64,000 nt of DNA from Clostridiales bacterium. GTDB taxonomy: Bacteria > Bacillota > Clostridia > TANB77 > SIG350. A program made the position numbers and the translations under genes. The stretch lies in NCBI GenBank assembly GCA_015056545.1, contig SVGE01000003.1, positions 1 through 64,000 of the forward strand. Direction: 5' to 3'. The notes under the pieces were generated by a model. The model did not search any database. It was not told where the DNA came from and saw nothing but the letters and a program-made list of their open reading frames with translations. This document shows positions 50,829-58,276 of this stretch, piece after piece. Every line of letters starts with the position of its first letter. The stretch's first letter is position 1.

Positions 50829-52106
50829 TTATTTTAATTGCCATGCATTATCTGGTGTCTTTCCTCCAGCTTTTTCATCTACTACTTGGATGCTAGAGGT
50901 TAGTGTTACTACCGGACGAAGGCCCTGCACATCTTGATACTCAACACCATTTGAATTGTATAATCCCCATGTATCTACATTGTTGTAGGTAATTCCAGTT
51001 GAACCTACAACTCGTAAGGCAAATTTAACGATGTTGTTTTCTAAGACAACACACGTCGAAGATAACCAGTAACCACTTCCTCTAAATATCAATTCTTTTT
51101 CTGTAACAGTGACACCGGTTAAACTTGATTTTTTAATATTATAATAATTTGGTGCATATTCTCCTAATTCTTTTCCACTTTCTGGTGTGTTTCTATTACT
51201 TATTGTAGTTACTCCTGTTGCTCCACTTACTTCTAACTGCTCTATCGTTTTTACTCCTGCTGGTATATTGTGTACCTCCCAATCATTTCCAATATATTGC
51301 CAGTTCGTTTCATCTTCTCCCCAGTTGCTACTTTCTTTTAATATTTCATTTACGTCTTCTATATTTAAGTTTCTTCCTCCATATACCTCACTGCATATTG
51401 CATCTAATGTTGCTGCTCCCTGTATAAAACCTTGTGCTCCATATATGTATATATTTTCTACTGGCTCTGCACTTACTAATGTTACTGTAGTACCATTATT
51501 CTTTAGCACTCTCCACTTTATTTCTTCGTTATATCCTATTACTTCTTCTCCTGAGTCATAATTCCAGTCGTCATCCCCATTATTTAATATCCAACTTGTC
51601 GCTTCTGCTCCTAGCTTTTCTGTTATATTATATGTCTTTCTTTCTCCTTCCGGTATACTATATGCTACATAATCTCCTACTTCTGCAATACTTGCTAATG
51701 TTATACCTTGATTATTACCTGCTCCTATCCCTAAGTCTGCTAACCATTTGCTATATGTTTCTTCATTTCTTATTCCTAATACTATCTCTCCATTACTTAT
51801 TGCTATTAAATCTTTATATTCTTCCTTAAACTCTGGGATTATTGCTTGTATTTCTGCTAAATCTGTTGCATTAAACTCAGTTCCTTCTCCATTACCTGTT
51901 GCTAATTCTATTTGTCTTTCTGCATTTTTTACTGCTAATATTTCTTGATATGTTCGTATATCACTTTTAAATACCGCTTCTTTTGTCTTTTCTATTATCC
52001 CTCCTTCCATAAACGTAACAATAACTGTTGCTGTTAATATTATTAGCACAATTATTGTTACTATTAGTGCAACTAAGCTTATACCTGATGTTCTTTTGTT
52101 TCTCAT
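50829..52106 (-). CDS. prepilin-type secreted protein with C-terminal DUF6273-like domain
   Basis: A 425-residue protein. A type IV prepilin-like N-terminus: short basic leader RNKRTSG, then I-S-L-V-A-L-I-V hydrophobic helix (residues ~9-30); the Glu at position +5 of mature pilins is missing. Residues ~130-425 are beta-rich with repeated aromatic/Gly motifs; the C-terminal GYWLSSTCVV and GLRPVVTL look like a DUF6273-type domain often found in clostridial surface proteins. Likely processed by a prepilin peptidase and assembled or released at the surface. RBS AAGGAGGAA. A C10-tract leader ORF lies 80 bp upstream. Confidence 0.78.
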   Translation of the reverse strand: MRNKRTSGISLVALIVTIIVLIILTATVIVTFMEGGIIEKTKEAVFKSDIRTYQEILAVKNAERQIELATGNGEGTEFNATDLAEIQAIIPEFKEEYKDLIAISNGEIVLGIRNEETYSKWLADLGIGAGNNQGITLASIAEVGDYVAYSIPEGERKTYNITEKLGAEATSWILNNGDDDWNYDSGEEVIGYNEEIKWRVLKNNGTTVTLVSAEPVENIYIYGAQGFIQGAATLDAICSEVYGGRNLNIEDVNEILKESSNWGEDETNWQYIGNDWEVHNIPAGVKTIEQLEVSGATGVTTISNRNTPESGKELGEYAPNYYNIKKSSLTGVTVTEKELIFRGSGYWLSSTCVVLENNIVKFALRVVGSTGITYNNVDTWGLYNSNGVEYQDVQGLRPVVTLTSSIQVVDEKAGGKTPDNAWQLK

Positions 52107-52151
52107 AAAAATTCCTCCTTTAATTTTTCCATTATTGGGTAATGGTTCCCT

Positions 52152-52177
52152 AGGTTCTTAAGCGAAAAAAAGAACCT
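52152..52177 (-). terminator. hairpin in the leader of the prepilin-like gene
   Basis: Arms AGGTTCTT (52152-52159) and AAGAACCT (52170-52177), followed in the minus direction by non-T-rich sequence, so a leader hairpin/attenuator more than a strong terminator. A second hairpin ATTACG / CGTAAT is at 52186-52203. Confidence 0.45.
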
Positions 52178-52186
52178 AAGACTACA

Positions 52187-52322
52187 TTACGTTTTTTCGT
52201 AATATATTCTTAAGTTCTCTATATTTTTTGGCATGTCAAATAAAGATGTTGCTATTCTATAAACATCCCCCCCCCCTAGTATTTAGCACTTTCTGACAGT
52301 TTTGCTTAGGTTTATTTGACAT
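52187..52322 (-). pseudogene. small leader ORF interrupted by a ten-C (G10 on the coding strand) tract
   Basis: On the minus strand an ATG at 52322, with AGAAGGTG upstream, starts MSNKPKQNCQKVLNTR, then runs into G10 (52276-52267) and stops in the present frame at TAG (52259-52257), 21 aa. With 9 or 12 Gs the frame would continue as GGDVYRIATSLFDMPKNIEN and on to a TAA at 52189-52187, 44 aa and clearly protein-like. A ten-G homopolymer in such AT-rich DNA is exceptional and is what slipped-strand phase variation uses. Function unknown. Confidence 0.5.
52267..52276. repeat. homopolymeric C10 tract
   Basis: Ten Cs in a row on the plus strand inside the small ORF described above, the only long G/C homopolymer noticed in the window. 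The count may itself be uncertain. Confidence 0.9.
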
Positions 52323-52394
52323 TTTTCACACCTTCTTTCTGTTTGTAATATACCATAGGTAATTTAACATTGCAAGTAGTTTTTTTTTATTTTT

Positions 52395-52465
52395 AAATAA
52401 AAAAAGCACTTGCTGTTATTTCTAATAACAAGTACTTTTACTGCAACAGTGATAGTTACACTTAT
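52395..52465 (-). ncRNA. candidate small RNA, copy 2
   Basis: Minus-strand promoter TTGCAA (52494-52499), 16-bp spacer, TATAAT (52472-52477). Same body (CTATCACTGTTGC) and terminator stem; here one arm reads CAAGTGC instead of CAAGTAC, which makes a G-U pair in the minus-strand RNA but would be an A-C mismatch on the other strand, supporting transcription from minus. Followed by a T-rich tail. Lies after the LysR gene. Confidence 0.6.
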
Positions 52466-52526
52466 GTTTATATTATAAATCCACAATATATTTTTGCAAT
52501 ACTTTTCACAAATTTTTCACTTTAAT
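52402..52526 (-). repeat. ~125-bp dispersed repeat, copy 2
   Basis: Same extent and orientation as copy 1 at 50658-50780. Confidence 0.85.
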
Positions 52527-52546
52527 TATTAATACTTTTTATTGTT

Positions 52547-53440
52547 CTAACTTATCATTCCTTCTTTTATAATATCTATCATTTTATAAATATCTTTTCT
52601 GTTTTTGTTGTTCTTATTAATCATAAGATATATTTTTCTTTTTGGTATCTCAAAATTAGTTTTTAGTTCAATAAATTCTCCATCTTCTAATTCTTTTTTA
52701 GCAAATTGTCTATTTACTATCCCAATACCTAAACCACTTTTTATTGCTTCTATTGTTAATCCAAATGAAGATATTTCATATTTTGGATTAAGCTTTATAT
52801 TATTTCTATTAAATAAATTATTTAATTCATTTGAAATACTTGTTTCCTTTTCAGGTAATATTAGTGGCATTTGATTTAAATCTTCTAACTTAATAATTTT
52901 GTTTTTGTCTATCTCTAATTTTTTCCCACATACTAATAGATATTCTATCTCTTTTAATTCTATATATTCTATTTGCTCTTCAAACTTTTTAGGTGATGTA
53001 GTAACTCCAATATCTATTATATTATTTAATATTTTATTACTTAATGGTTCATTCGAATTTCTTAATAATTTTATGTTATATTTTTCAAATTCTGTTTTTA
53101 TTTTTTCTAATACTGGTACTATTAAAGCCATTAATATACTATGCGAACCACCTATAGAAATTCTTTTTACTTGATTATCTTCATTACTTCCTACTTTAAT
53201 ATTTTCTAAACATTCCATTGAATATTTAATATTATTAAATAATTCTTCCCCTTCTTTTGTAAATTCAACTCCTTGTCTAGTTCTGTAAAAAAGCTTATAT
53301 CCTAATTCATCTTCTAATTTTCTTAAATGCTGTGTTACAGCAGGTTGCGATATATATAATTCTTTTGCTGCTCTTGTTATATTCTTATATAATCCAACTT
53401 GATAAAATATTTTATATAATTCAAAATTAATATTACTCAT
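52547..53440 (-). CDS. LysR family transcriptional regulator
   Basis: A 297-residue LysR-type regulator. HTH at residues ~18-40 (KNITRAAKELYISQPAVTQHLRKLE), then LFYRTRQGVEFTKEGEELF; the effector domain starts at RISIGGSHSILMALI (~90), with VTTSPKKFEEQIEYIELKE and SGLGIGIVNRQFAK typical of the second half. Metabolite sensed is unknown. The operator array upstream suggests autoregulation. Neighbours are the prepilin-like and SLH protein genes, so it may control surface proteins. A sRNA element sits after its stop. Confidence 0.93.
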   Translation of the reverse strand: MSNINFELYKIFYQVGLYKNITRAAKELYISQPAVTQHLRKLEDELGYKLFYRTRQGVEFTKEGEELFNNIKYSMECLENIKVGSNEDNQVKRISIGGSHSILMALIVPVLEKIKTEFEKYNIKLLRNSNEPLSNKILNNIIDIGVTTSPKKFEEQIEYIELKEIEYLLVCGKKLEIDKNKIIKLEDLNQMPLILPEKETSISNELNNLFNRNNIKLNPKYEISSFGLTIEAIKSGLGIGIVNRQFAKKELEDGEFIELKTNFEIPKRKIYLMINKNNKNRKDIYKMIDIIKEGMIS

Positions 53441-53461
53441 ATTTCTTCCCCCTACAAAAAT

Positions 53462-53547
53462 ATTTTAGCATGTTTTGCTTATATTTTCAATTATATTATA
53501 AGTATTACTTATATTATAAACTTAAATCTGATATAAGTTTTTCTTAT
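53462..53547 (-). promoter_or_regulatory. lysR promoter with three LysR-type operator sites
   Basis: Minus-strand promoter TTGAAA (53485-53490), 17-bp spacer, TAAAAT (53462-53467). Three sites of the form ATAAG-N5-CTTAT: 53468-53482 (imperfect, exactly in the -35/-10 spacer), 53498-53512 (perfect), 53533-53547 (perfect). Centres are 30 and 35 bp apart and each contains T-N11-A, the LysR recognition pattern. Suggests autorepression. Confidence 0.65.
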
Positions 53548-53594
53548 ATTAAAAATTATAATATATATACTAACTTACAATACTTTTTAAAACA

Positions 53595-53665
53595 ACAAAA
53601 GAAAAGTACTTGGTATTATTTCTAATATCAAGTACTTTTACAGCAACAGTTATTGTAACATTTCT
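53595..53665 (-). ncRNA. candidate small RNA, copy 3
   Basis: Minus-strand promoter TTGTCA (53695-53700), 17-bp spacer, TATTAT (53672-53677). The body differs from copies 1 and 2 in the middle (AATGTTACAATAACTG) but keeps CTGTTGCTGTAAAAGTACTTG and the terminator stem with arms at 53639-53629 and 53612-53602. Located after the SLH protein gene; no ORF. Confidence 0.55.
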
Positions 53666-53725
53666 GTTTATATAATAAATCAAAAAAAATGTTTTGACAA
53701 TAATTTTCACAAATTTTTCACTTAA
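53602..53725 (-). repeat. ~125-bp dispersed repeat, copy 3
   Basis: Same block as copies 1 and 2, more diverged in the central part; one extra base in the promoter spacer. Confidence 0.8.
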
Positions 53726-53773
53726 ATTATTAAAAAAAGGAAAGAAATAATTTTTTTCTTTCCTTTTTATTTA

Positions 53774-55723
53774 TTATTCTTCTACTGGATCAACATTTGA
53801 TTCCATTTCTTTTTCTTTAACTGATTTGTATAACATTTCTGCAAGTTCACCTTTATTTATTGTTTCATTTGGTCTAAATGTGTTATCTTCATAACCTAAA
53901 ATTATTTCATAGCCAATCATATTTTGTATAGCTGATCTTGCCCATGTTGGTATTGAAGATGAATCTTTAAATGTTAAAGTATTTGTGTTTTGGTATTTGA
54001 AGTTCATAGCACTATTAATTATTTTAGCCGCTTCTGCTCTTGTAATATATGAATCTGCATTAAAATATACTTTACCATTTTCTAATGAACCATCTATAAT
54101 ATCTTTTTCATATGCTGTATATGCATATTTTTTAAGCCATGTTGGCATTGATGCATCATCTGCAAAAGTAAATGATACTGTTTTATCTTGTTCTTCTATT
54201 TCTAATACACTTAACATTGTTAATACAAAGTCCGCTCTAGTTATTTTTTTATCTGGATAGAAGAAATAGTCATCATTAATCTTTTCACCAACTAATATAT
54301 CCATTGCTGCTAAATGTGATGCTGAATAGTTAGCCCAGTGATCTTGCATATCTGCATAATAAAATGGTATTACATCTTCTGTTTCATTTACAGTAATTGT
54401 TACAGTCGCTTCATTTGATTCAGTAGTAGTTTCACCTACTGTTCTAGTTGCTTTATATTTAAATGTTACTGTTCCTACAAAATCTGTTGCTGGTACATAT
54501 TTAAATTCACCTGTTTGAGCATCAAATGTTTCTATTGTACCACTAGTTGGCTCTTCAGTTATAGTATAAACTGCTTCATATCCTTGAACATTAGTTAAAG
54601 TATCTGTTAATGCCATATTTTTGTCTATTGTATAACTAATATCTTCTACAGTTATATCAGCAGTTTCTCTAACAACTAAATTTGTTGTTATTACTGTATC
54701 TTTTAATTCATCACCAACTTTAGCTTTCCAAGTAAAACTTGCTGTTCCTAAATAATCTGTTGTTGGAATAAATGTTAATAACCCTATTTGGTTAATATCT
54801 ATTTCTCTTGGTACTAACTCAATTCTAGCTGTATTGAAATTTAAAGTACCTGTCGCACTTGTAGGTAATGTTTGAATACTTACTGAGCTTATATCTCCTA
54901 AACCTAATTCTGTTACCTTTTCACTAAAATCTGTTCTTTTAAATCTATAAGTTGTATTTTTATCTACTGTAATTGTTACTGTAGGAGCTCCTGCTGTAAT
55001 ATCTAATACTGTAGTAAATACTGTATCATTTGTTGTATCTCCTACTCTACCTCTCCAAGTAAAACTTGCTGTTCCTGTATAATTTGCTTTTGGAACAAAT
55101 GTTAAACTTGAAATATTGCTAAGTTCAATACCTCTTGGTATTGTTGTTATATTAGTACCATTAATTTGCAAGTTACCTGCTGTTTCTGATGGTAATGATA
55201 CAAGTATCACTCTTGTTAAATCACCTACACCTAAAGTATCAAAAATTGTCTTAAAATCTTCTACTTTAAAAGTATAAGACTCTCCATCAGTAATAGTTAT
55301 TTCCACTGTATTTTCAGGTGCTGTTACTATTAAATTAGTGGTATAACTTTCGGCAACATCAATTGTTGCTGTAGAACCTTTCCAAGTAAATGGCACTGTT
55401 CCAGTAAATCCTTCTACAGGAGTAAATTTTAATGTTGGAATCTGTGCTGCTGTTACTTCTGCTGGAACTTCTTCAATTGCAGTATCTCCAATAGAAAATG
55501 TTCCTTGCTCTTCAGTAGGTAATGATGTAATTGTTATTTTAGTAAGTTCACCTACATCTAATTGATTAAATCTAGTTGTAAAATCTGTTAATGCAAACGT
55601 ATATGTTGTATCTCTTAATGTTGTTATATTTTCTCTATAATCTATTTCCTCCACTTCAGTTGCATATATTAAACTAGAAAAAATCAAACATAATGTTAAA
55701 GTTATTGTTAAAATCTTTTTCAT
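53774..55723 (-). CDS. S-layer homology (SLH) protein with tandem Ig-like repeats
   Basis: A 649-residue surface protein. Signal peptide residues 1-21 (MKKILTITLTLCLIFSSLIYA). Three tandem ~105-residue beta repeats at ~37-140, ~142-245, ~250-355, each with an F-x-x-x-D-F start, DLTxVxIxSLP, and GTASFTW end; a fourth, cadherin/Ig-like domain at ~360-460 (FVGTVTFKYKATR). Three SLH motifs at ~470-640 (ITRADFV, ITRAEAAKI, INKGELAEM) anchor it to cell-wall polymers. Probably an adhesin or structural surface protein. RBS AAGGAG. Confidence 0.9.
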   Translation of the reverse strand: MKKILTITLTLCLIFSSLIYATEVEEIDYRENITTLRDTTYTFALTDFTTRFNQLDVGELTKITITSLPTEEQGTFSIGDTAIEEVPAEVTAAQIPTLKFTPVEGFTGTVPFTWKGSTATIDVAESYTTNLIVTAPENTVEITITDGESYTFKVEDFKTIFDTLGVGDLTRVILVSLPSETAGNLQINGTNITTIPRGIELSNISSLTFVPKANYTGTASFTWRGRVGDTTNDTVFTTVLDITAGAPTVTITVDKNTTYRFKRTDFSEKVTELGLGDISSVSIQTLPTSATGTLNFNTARIELVPREIDINQIGLLTFIPTTDYLGTASFTWKAKVGDELKDTVITTNLVVRETADITVEDISYTIDKNMALTDTLTNVQGYEAVYTITEEPTSGTIETFDAQTGEFKYVPATDFVGTVTFKYKATRTVGETTTESNEATVTITVNETEDVIPFYYADMQDHWANYSASHLAAMDILVGEKINDDYFFYPDKKITRADFVLTMLSVLEIEEQDKTVSFTFADDASMPTWLKKYAYTAYEKDIIDGSLENGKVYFNADSYITRAEAAKIINSAMNFKYQNTNTLTFKDSSSIPTWARSAIQNMIGYEIILGYEDNTFRPNETINKGELAEMLYKSVKEKEMESNVDPVEE

Positions 55724-55765
55724 GATTTTCTCCTTTCTATATTTTTATACATTTTTATTTTTTGC

Positions 55766-55800
55766 ACAAAAAAAAATCATATACTATATGATTTTTACTT
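55766..55800 (-). terminator. terminator of the 55825 membrane gene
   Basis: AAAAATCATATA / TATATGATTTTT stem with CT loop on the minus strand, 25 bp after the stop. Confidence 0.75.
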
Positions 55801-55824
55801 TTTTGGTTTTTTTTACAAAAAATA

Positions 55825-56232
55825 TTATTGAATATATATTGTAAAATAATTAAATACTAAATATGCAATTACTATAACTTTTATAAACTGTGCTCCAATA
55901 ATACTCCACATACTTCCTGCTGATGAATATGCTACATAACCACCAATTGCTTTTATAAAATTTTTTAAAAAATCTAAAAAAATTATTAATGTTAAACCTA
56001 TTTGTATATAAAAAAGAGGCATCTTTAATTCTACTTCAAATTTACTTACTAAATATATAGAAAAAATACAAAATATACCTTCAATTAAAAAAGAATATTT
56101 TTCAAAAGCAAGTTTTTCCTCTTGTTTAATTGAATTACCATTTGAACTATTTCTAAATGCCTTTTCTATCATACTTATAACTATATATGCTAATATTAAT
56201 ATTATTCCCATAAATATATATTTTTCTTTCAT
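55825..56232 (-). CDS. hypothetical membrane protein, 135 aa
   Basis: A 135-residue protein with an N-terminal helix (~5-22), a polar loop (KAFRNSSNGNSIKQEEKLAFEKY), then three more hydrophobic helices (~47-64, ~73-92, ~110-131). Not recognised. Between the SLH protein and tRNA-Arg, without operon partners. Confidence 0.55.
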   Translation of the reverse strand: MKEKYIFMGIILILAYIVISMIEKAFRNSSNGNSIKQEEKLAFEKYSFLIEGIFCIFSIYLVSKFEVELKMPLFYIQIGLTLIIFLDFLKNFIKAIGGYVAYSSAGSMWSIIGAQFIKVIVIAYLVFNYFTIYIQ

Positions 56233-56371
56233 AATTATTCCCCCATTATTATTGCTTATTTTTATATTATCACAAGTGATTTAAATTGTCATTATTTTTT
56301 TATAAGATTATACAAAAAAGTAAATTTTACTTGATAAATTACATAAATTAATGTATACTATATAAGCAGTT

Positions 56372-56448
56372 GTACCTGTAGCTTAATTGGATAGAGCATC
56401 TGACTACGGATCAGAAGGTTGGGGGTTCAAATCCCTTCAGGTACGCCA
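56372..56448 (+). tRNA. tRNA-Arg(ACG)
   Basis: Cloverleaf with acceptor GTACCTG / CAGGTAC, D-arm TAGCTTAATTGGATAGAGCA, anticodon loop CTACGGA giving ACG (read as ICG), a T-arm GGGTTCAAATCCC, discriminator G and encoded CCA at 56446-56448. A T-rich hairpin (AGAGATGG/CCATCTCT) follows as terminator at ~56452-56478. Confidence 0.97.
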
Positions 56449-56451
56449 ATA

Positions 56452-56480
56452 GAGATGGTAATTATACCATCTCTATTTTT
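56452..56480. terminator. bidirectional terminator
   Basis: AGAGATGGTAAT / ATTACCATCTCT-like stem followed by TTTTT, serving tRNA-Arg and, in the other direction, the DUF4363 gene. Confidence 0.7.
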
Positions 56481-56859
56481 ATAATATATTTTTTAATTCA
56501 AGCTTATGAATTTTAGGAATATGATCAACCATAAATTCAAATTGTTTAAGTTCTGCAAGAGCTTCTTCCTTTTCTCTATAATTAGCAAATGTTTTCGACT
56601 TATACAATGCAATAGTTAATTGATCAATTTCATTATGGTCTATAATAACACTCCAGACCTTTCCTTTTTCTTCCCAAATATTAACCATCTCTTCAAAACT
56701 TGTATCAACATAATTCCAATTTTCATTTTTTAAATTATTTGTTAGTTCTTGTATCTTTAAAAGCATACTATCCACACTTTGTTTTAATTTAGCTTCTATT
56801 GCAAAAGAGGATGCAACAAATATTATTAAAACAATAACTGCCCAAACTAATTTTTTCAT
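56479..56859 (-). CDS. DUF4363 family protein
   Basis: A 126-residue protein: a single N-terminal membrane helix (MKKLVWAVIVLIIFVASSFAI), then a helical soluble domain (SVDSMLLKIQELTNNLKNENW, VWSVIIDHNEIDQLTIALYKSK) matching DUF4363. The function is unknown. Directly after the DUF421 gene (1 bp); the pair is conserved in spore-forming Clostridia and here sits in the spoVT operon. Confidence 0.8.
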   Translation of the reverse strand: MKKLVWAVIVLIIFVASSFAIEAKLKQSVDSMLLKIQELTNNLKNENWNYVDTSFEEMVNIWEEKGKVWSVIIDHNEIDQLTIALYKSKTFANYREKEEALAELKQFEFMVDHIPKIHKLELKNIL

Positions 56860-56860
56860 A

Positions 56861-57511
56861 TTATTCCTCCATATATGTTACAATATTTTCTTGCTCATCA
56901 ATTGAAAGTAATATAATATCTTCTAATCTTAATCTTAATTTTCTTAGTTTATTTCTTAACCATTTTTCATCTCTACCTATTCTATTAAGATTATTATATT
57001 CAATTTTTTTATTAATAACCAAACTAGTTTGAAGCCCTCTTTCACTATTGCCATTTTTCCCTGATTTATCTTGTTTTTCAATTACTGAAAGTTCACCACT
57101 AGTTTCTAATATAGCATAATATACTTCCTCTATATATGGATAACTTGCTTGTCTTAATCTTTCTATTAATTCATTAATAGTCATATTTTGTTTTTCCATT
57201 TCCTTCATATCTATTTTTCCTCTATTAATTAATATTGAAGGATTTCCTGATGTTACTTTATACACTTTTTTACTTTTTATACTAATAACAGAAATTAATA
57301 TATGAACAATAAGGAGAGCAATAATTGAAACTATTCCATTCATAATAGATATCCCTGTATCTTGCATAGGTATTATTGCCATATCCGCTATCATTATAGC
57401 TACAACAAATTCAAATGGTTGAAATTGACTTATTTCGCTTTTTCCCATTATTCTCATTCCTATTAAAACTACAAAGTATATTATTATTGTTCTTAAGAAT
57501 ATGACTAACAT
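56861..57511 (-). CDS. DUF421 membrane protein (YetF/YcaP-like)
   Basis: A 216-residue protein with three membrane helices (~4-20, ~32-50, ~57-75) and the conserved RIMGKSEISQFQPFEFVVAIMIADMA segment (~20-45), and a soluble YetF/DUF421 C-terminal domain (SIKSKKVYKVTSGNPSILINRGKIDMKEMEKQNMTINELIERLRQ). Unknown role, often in spore or envelope clusters. 19 bp after spoVT, 1 bp before the DUF4363 gene. Confidence 0.9.
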   Translation of the reverse strand: MLVIFLRTIIIYFVVLIGMRIMGKSEISQFQPFEFVVAIMIADMAIIPMQDTGISIMNGIVSIIALLIVHILISVISIKSKKVYKVTSGNPSILINRGKIDMKEMEKQNMTINELIERLRQASYPYIEEVYYAILETSGELSVIEKQDKSGKNGNSERGLQTSLVINKKIEYNNLNRIGRDEKWLRNKLRKLRLRLEDIILLSIDEQENIVTYMEE

Positions 57512-57530
57512 ATTGCCTCCTAACTTGTAA

Positions 57531-58082
57531 TTAATTTTCCATTTGTTTACCTAAAAGCATTGCTACTGATTGAGTTAATTTTAATTCTGTCTCACCAATT
57601 TTATTTTTATTTTCTGTAGAAAGTAATGCAATTGAACCTACTGTATCACCATCTGCAATTATTGGATAAACTATTTGTGAATTATATTTTGTATTATCAT
57701 CATAAATTGTAATAGGTATAGTTCTATCACCTTTATCTTTTGTAAAAAAATATACTCTATCTTCAATTAATCTTTCTAATTCACTACTTATATTTTTTTC
57801 AATATATTCTTTTTTAGGTGCTCCAGATAATGCAACTACTGTATCTTTATCTGTTATAACACAAGCCATACCAGTAGTTTTAGCAATTGTTTCTGTATAT
57901 TTACTTGCAAATTCACTTAATTCGCCAATCGGTGAATATTTTTTTAATATAACTTCACCTTCTTTATCTGTAAATATTTCAAGAGGATCACCTTCTCTTA
58001 TTCTCAATGTTTTTCTAATTTCTTTAGGAATAACTACTCTTCCTAAATCATCTATTCTTCTTACAACACCTGTTGCTTTCAC
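57531..58082 (-). CDS. spoVT: stage V sporulation protein T
   Basis: A 183-residue SpoVT. N-terminal AbrB-type swapped-hairpin DNA-binding domain (MKATGVVRRIDDLGRVVIPKEIRKTLRIREGDPLEIF) and C-terminal GAF-like domain (residues ~57-180). Controls forespore gene expression under sigma-G. Start is GTG with AAGGAGG upstream. Heads an operon with DUF421 and DUF4363. Confidence 0.97.
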   Translation of the reverse strand: MKATGVVRRIDDLGRVVIPKEIRKTLRIREGDPLEIFTDKEGEVILKKYSPIGELSEFASKYTETIAKTTGMACVITDKDTVVALSGAPKKEYIEKNISSELERLIEDRVYFFTKDKGDRTIPITIYDDNTKYNSQIVYPIIADGDTVGSIALLSTENKNKIGETELKLTQSVAMLLGKQMEN

Positions 58083-58276
58083 TTTTTTACCTCCTTATAT
58101 TTTTATCATGTTATTAGTATTTATTTTATTTACAAATTTATTCATTTTTTTCATATTTTTATATAATTTAGAAGTAAAATTTCTCAAAATAAAAAACACT
58201 TAAATATATAAATTAATTTTTATATAAAATAAGTGTTTCATTATTATTATTTTCTTATTATTCTTTTTTATTCATT

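Noticed and set aside
52107-52400. c-di-GMP or other riboswitch in the prepilin leader
   Set aside because: Clostridial pilin genes can carry c-di-GMP riboswitches, but neither known core is recognisable here; only simple hairpins and the C10 ORF.
50650-53725. Three direct repeats as the ends of a composite transposon
   Set aside because: No transposase, terminal inverted repeats or target-site duplications; the repeats contain promoter and terminator signals instead.
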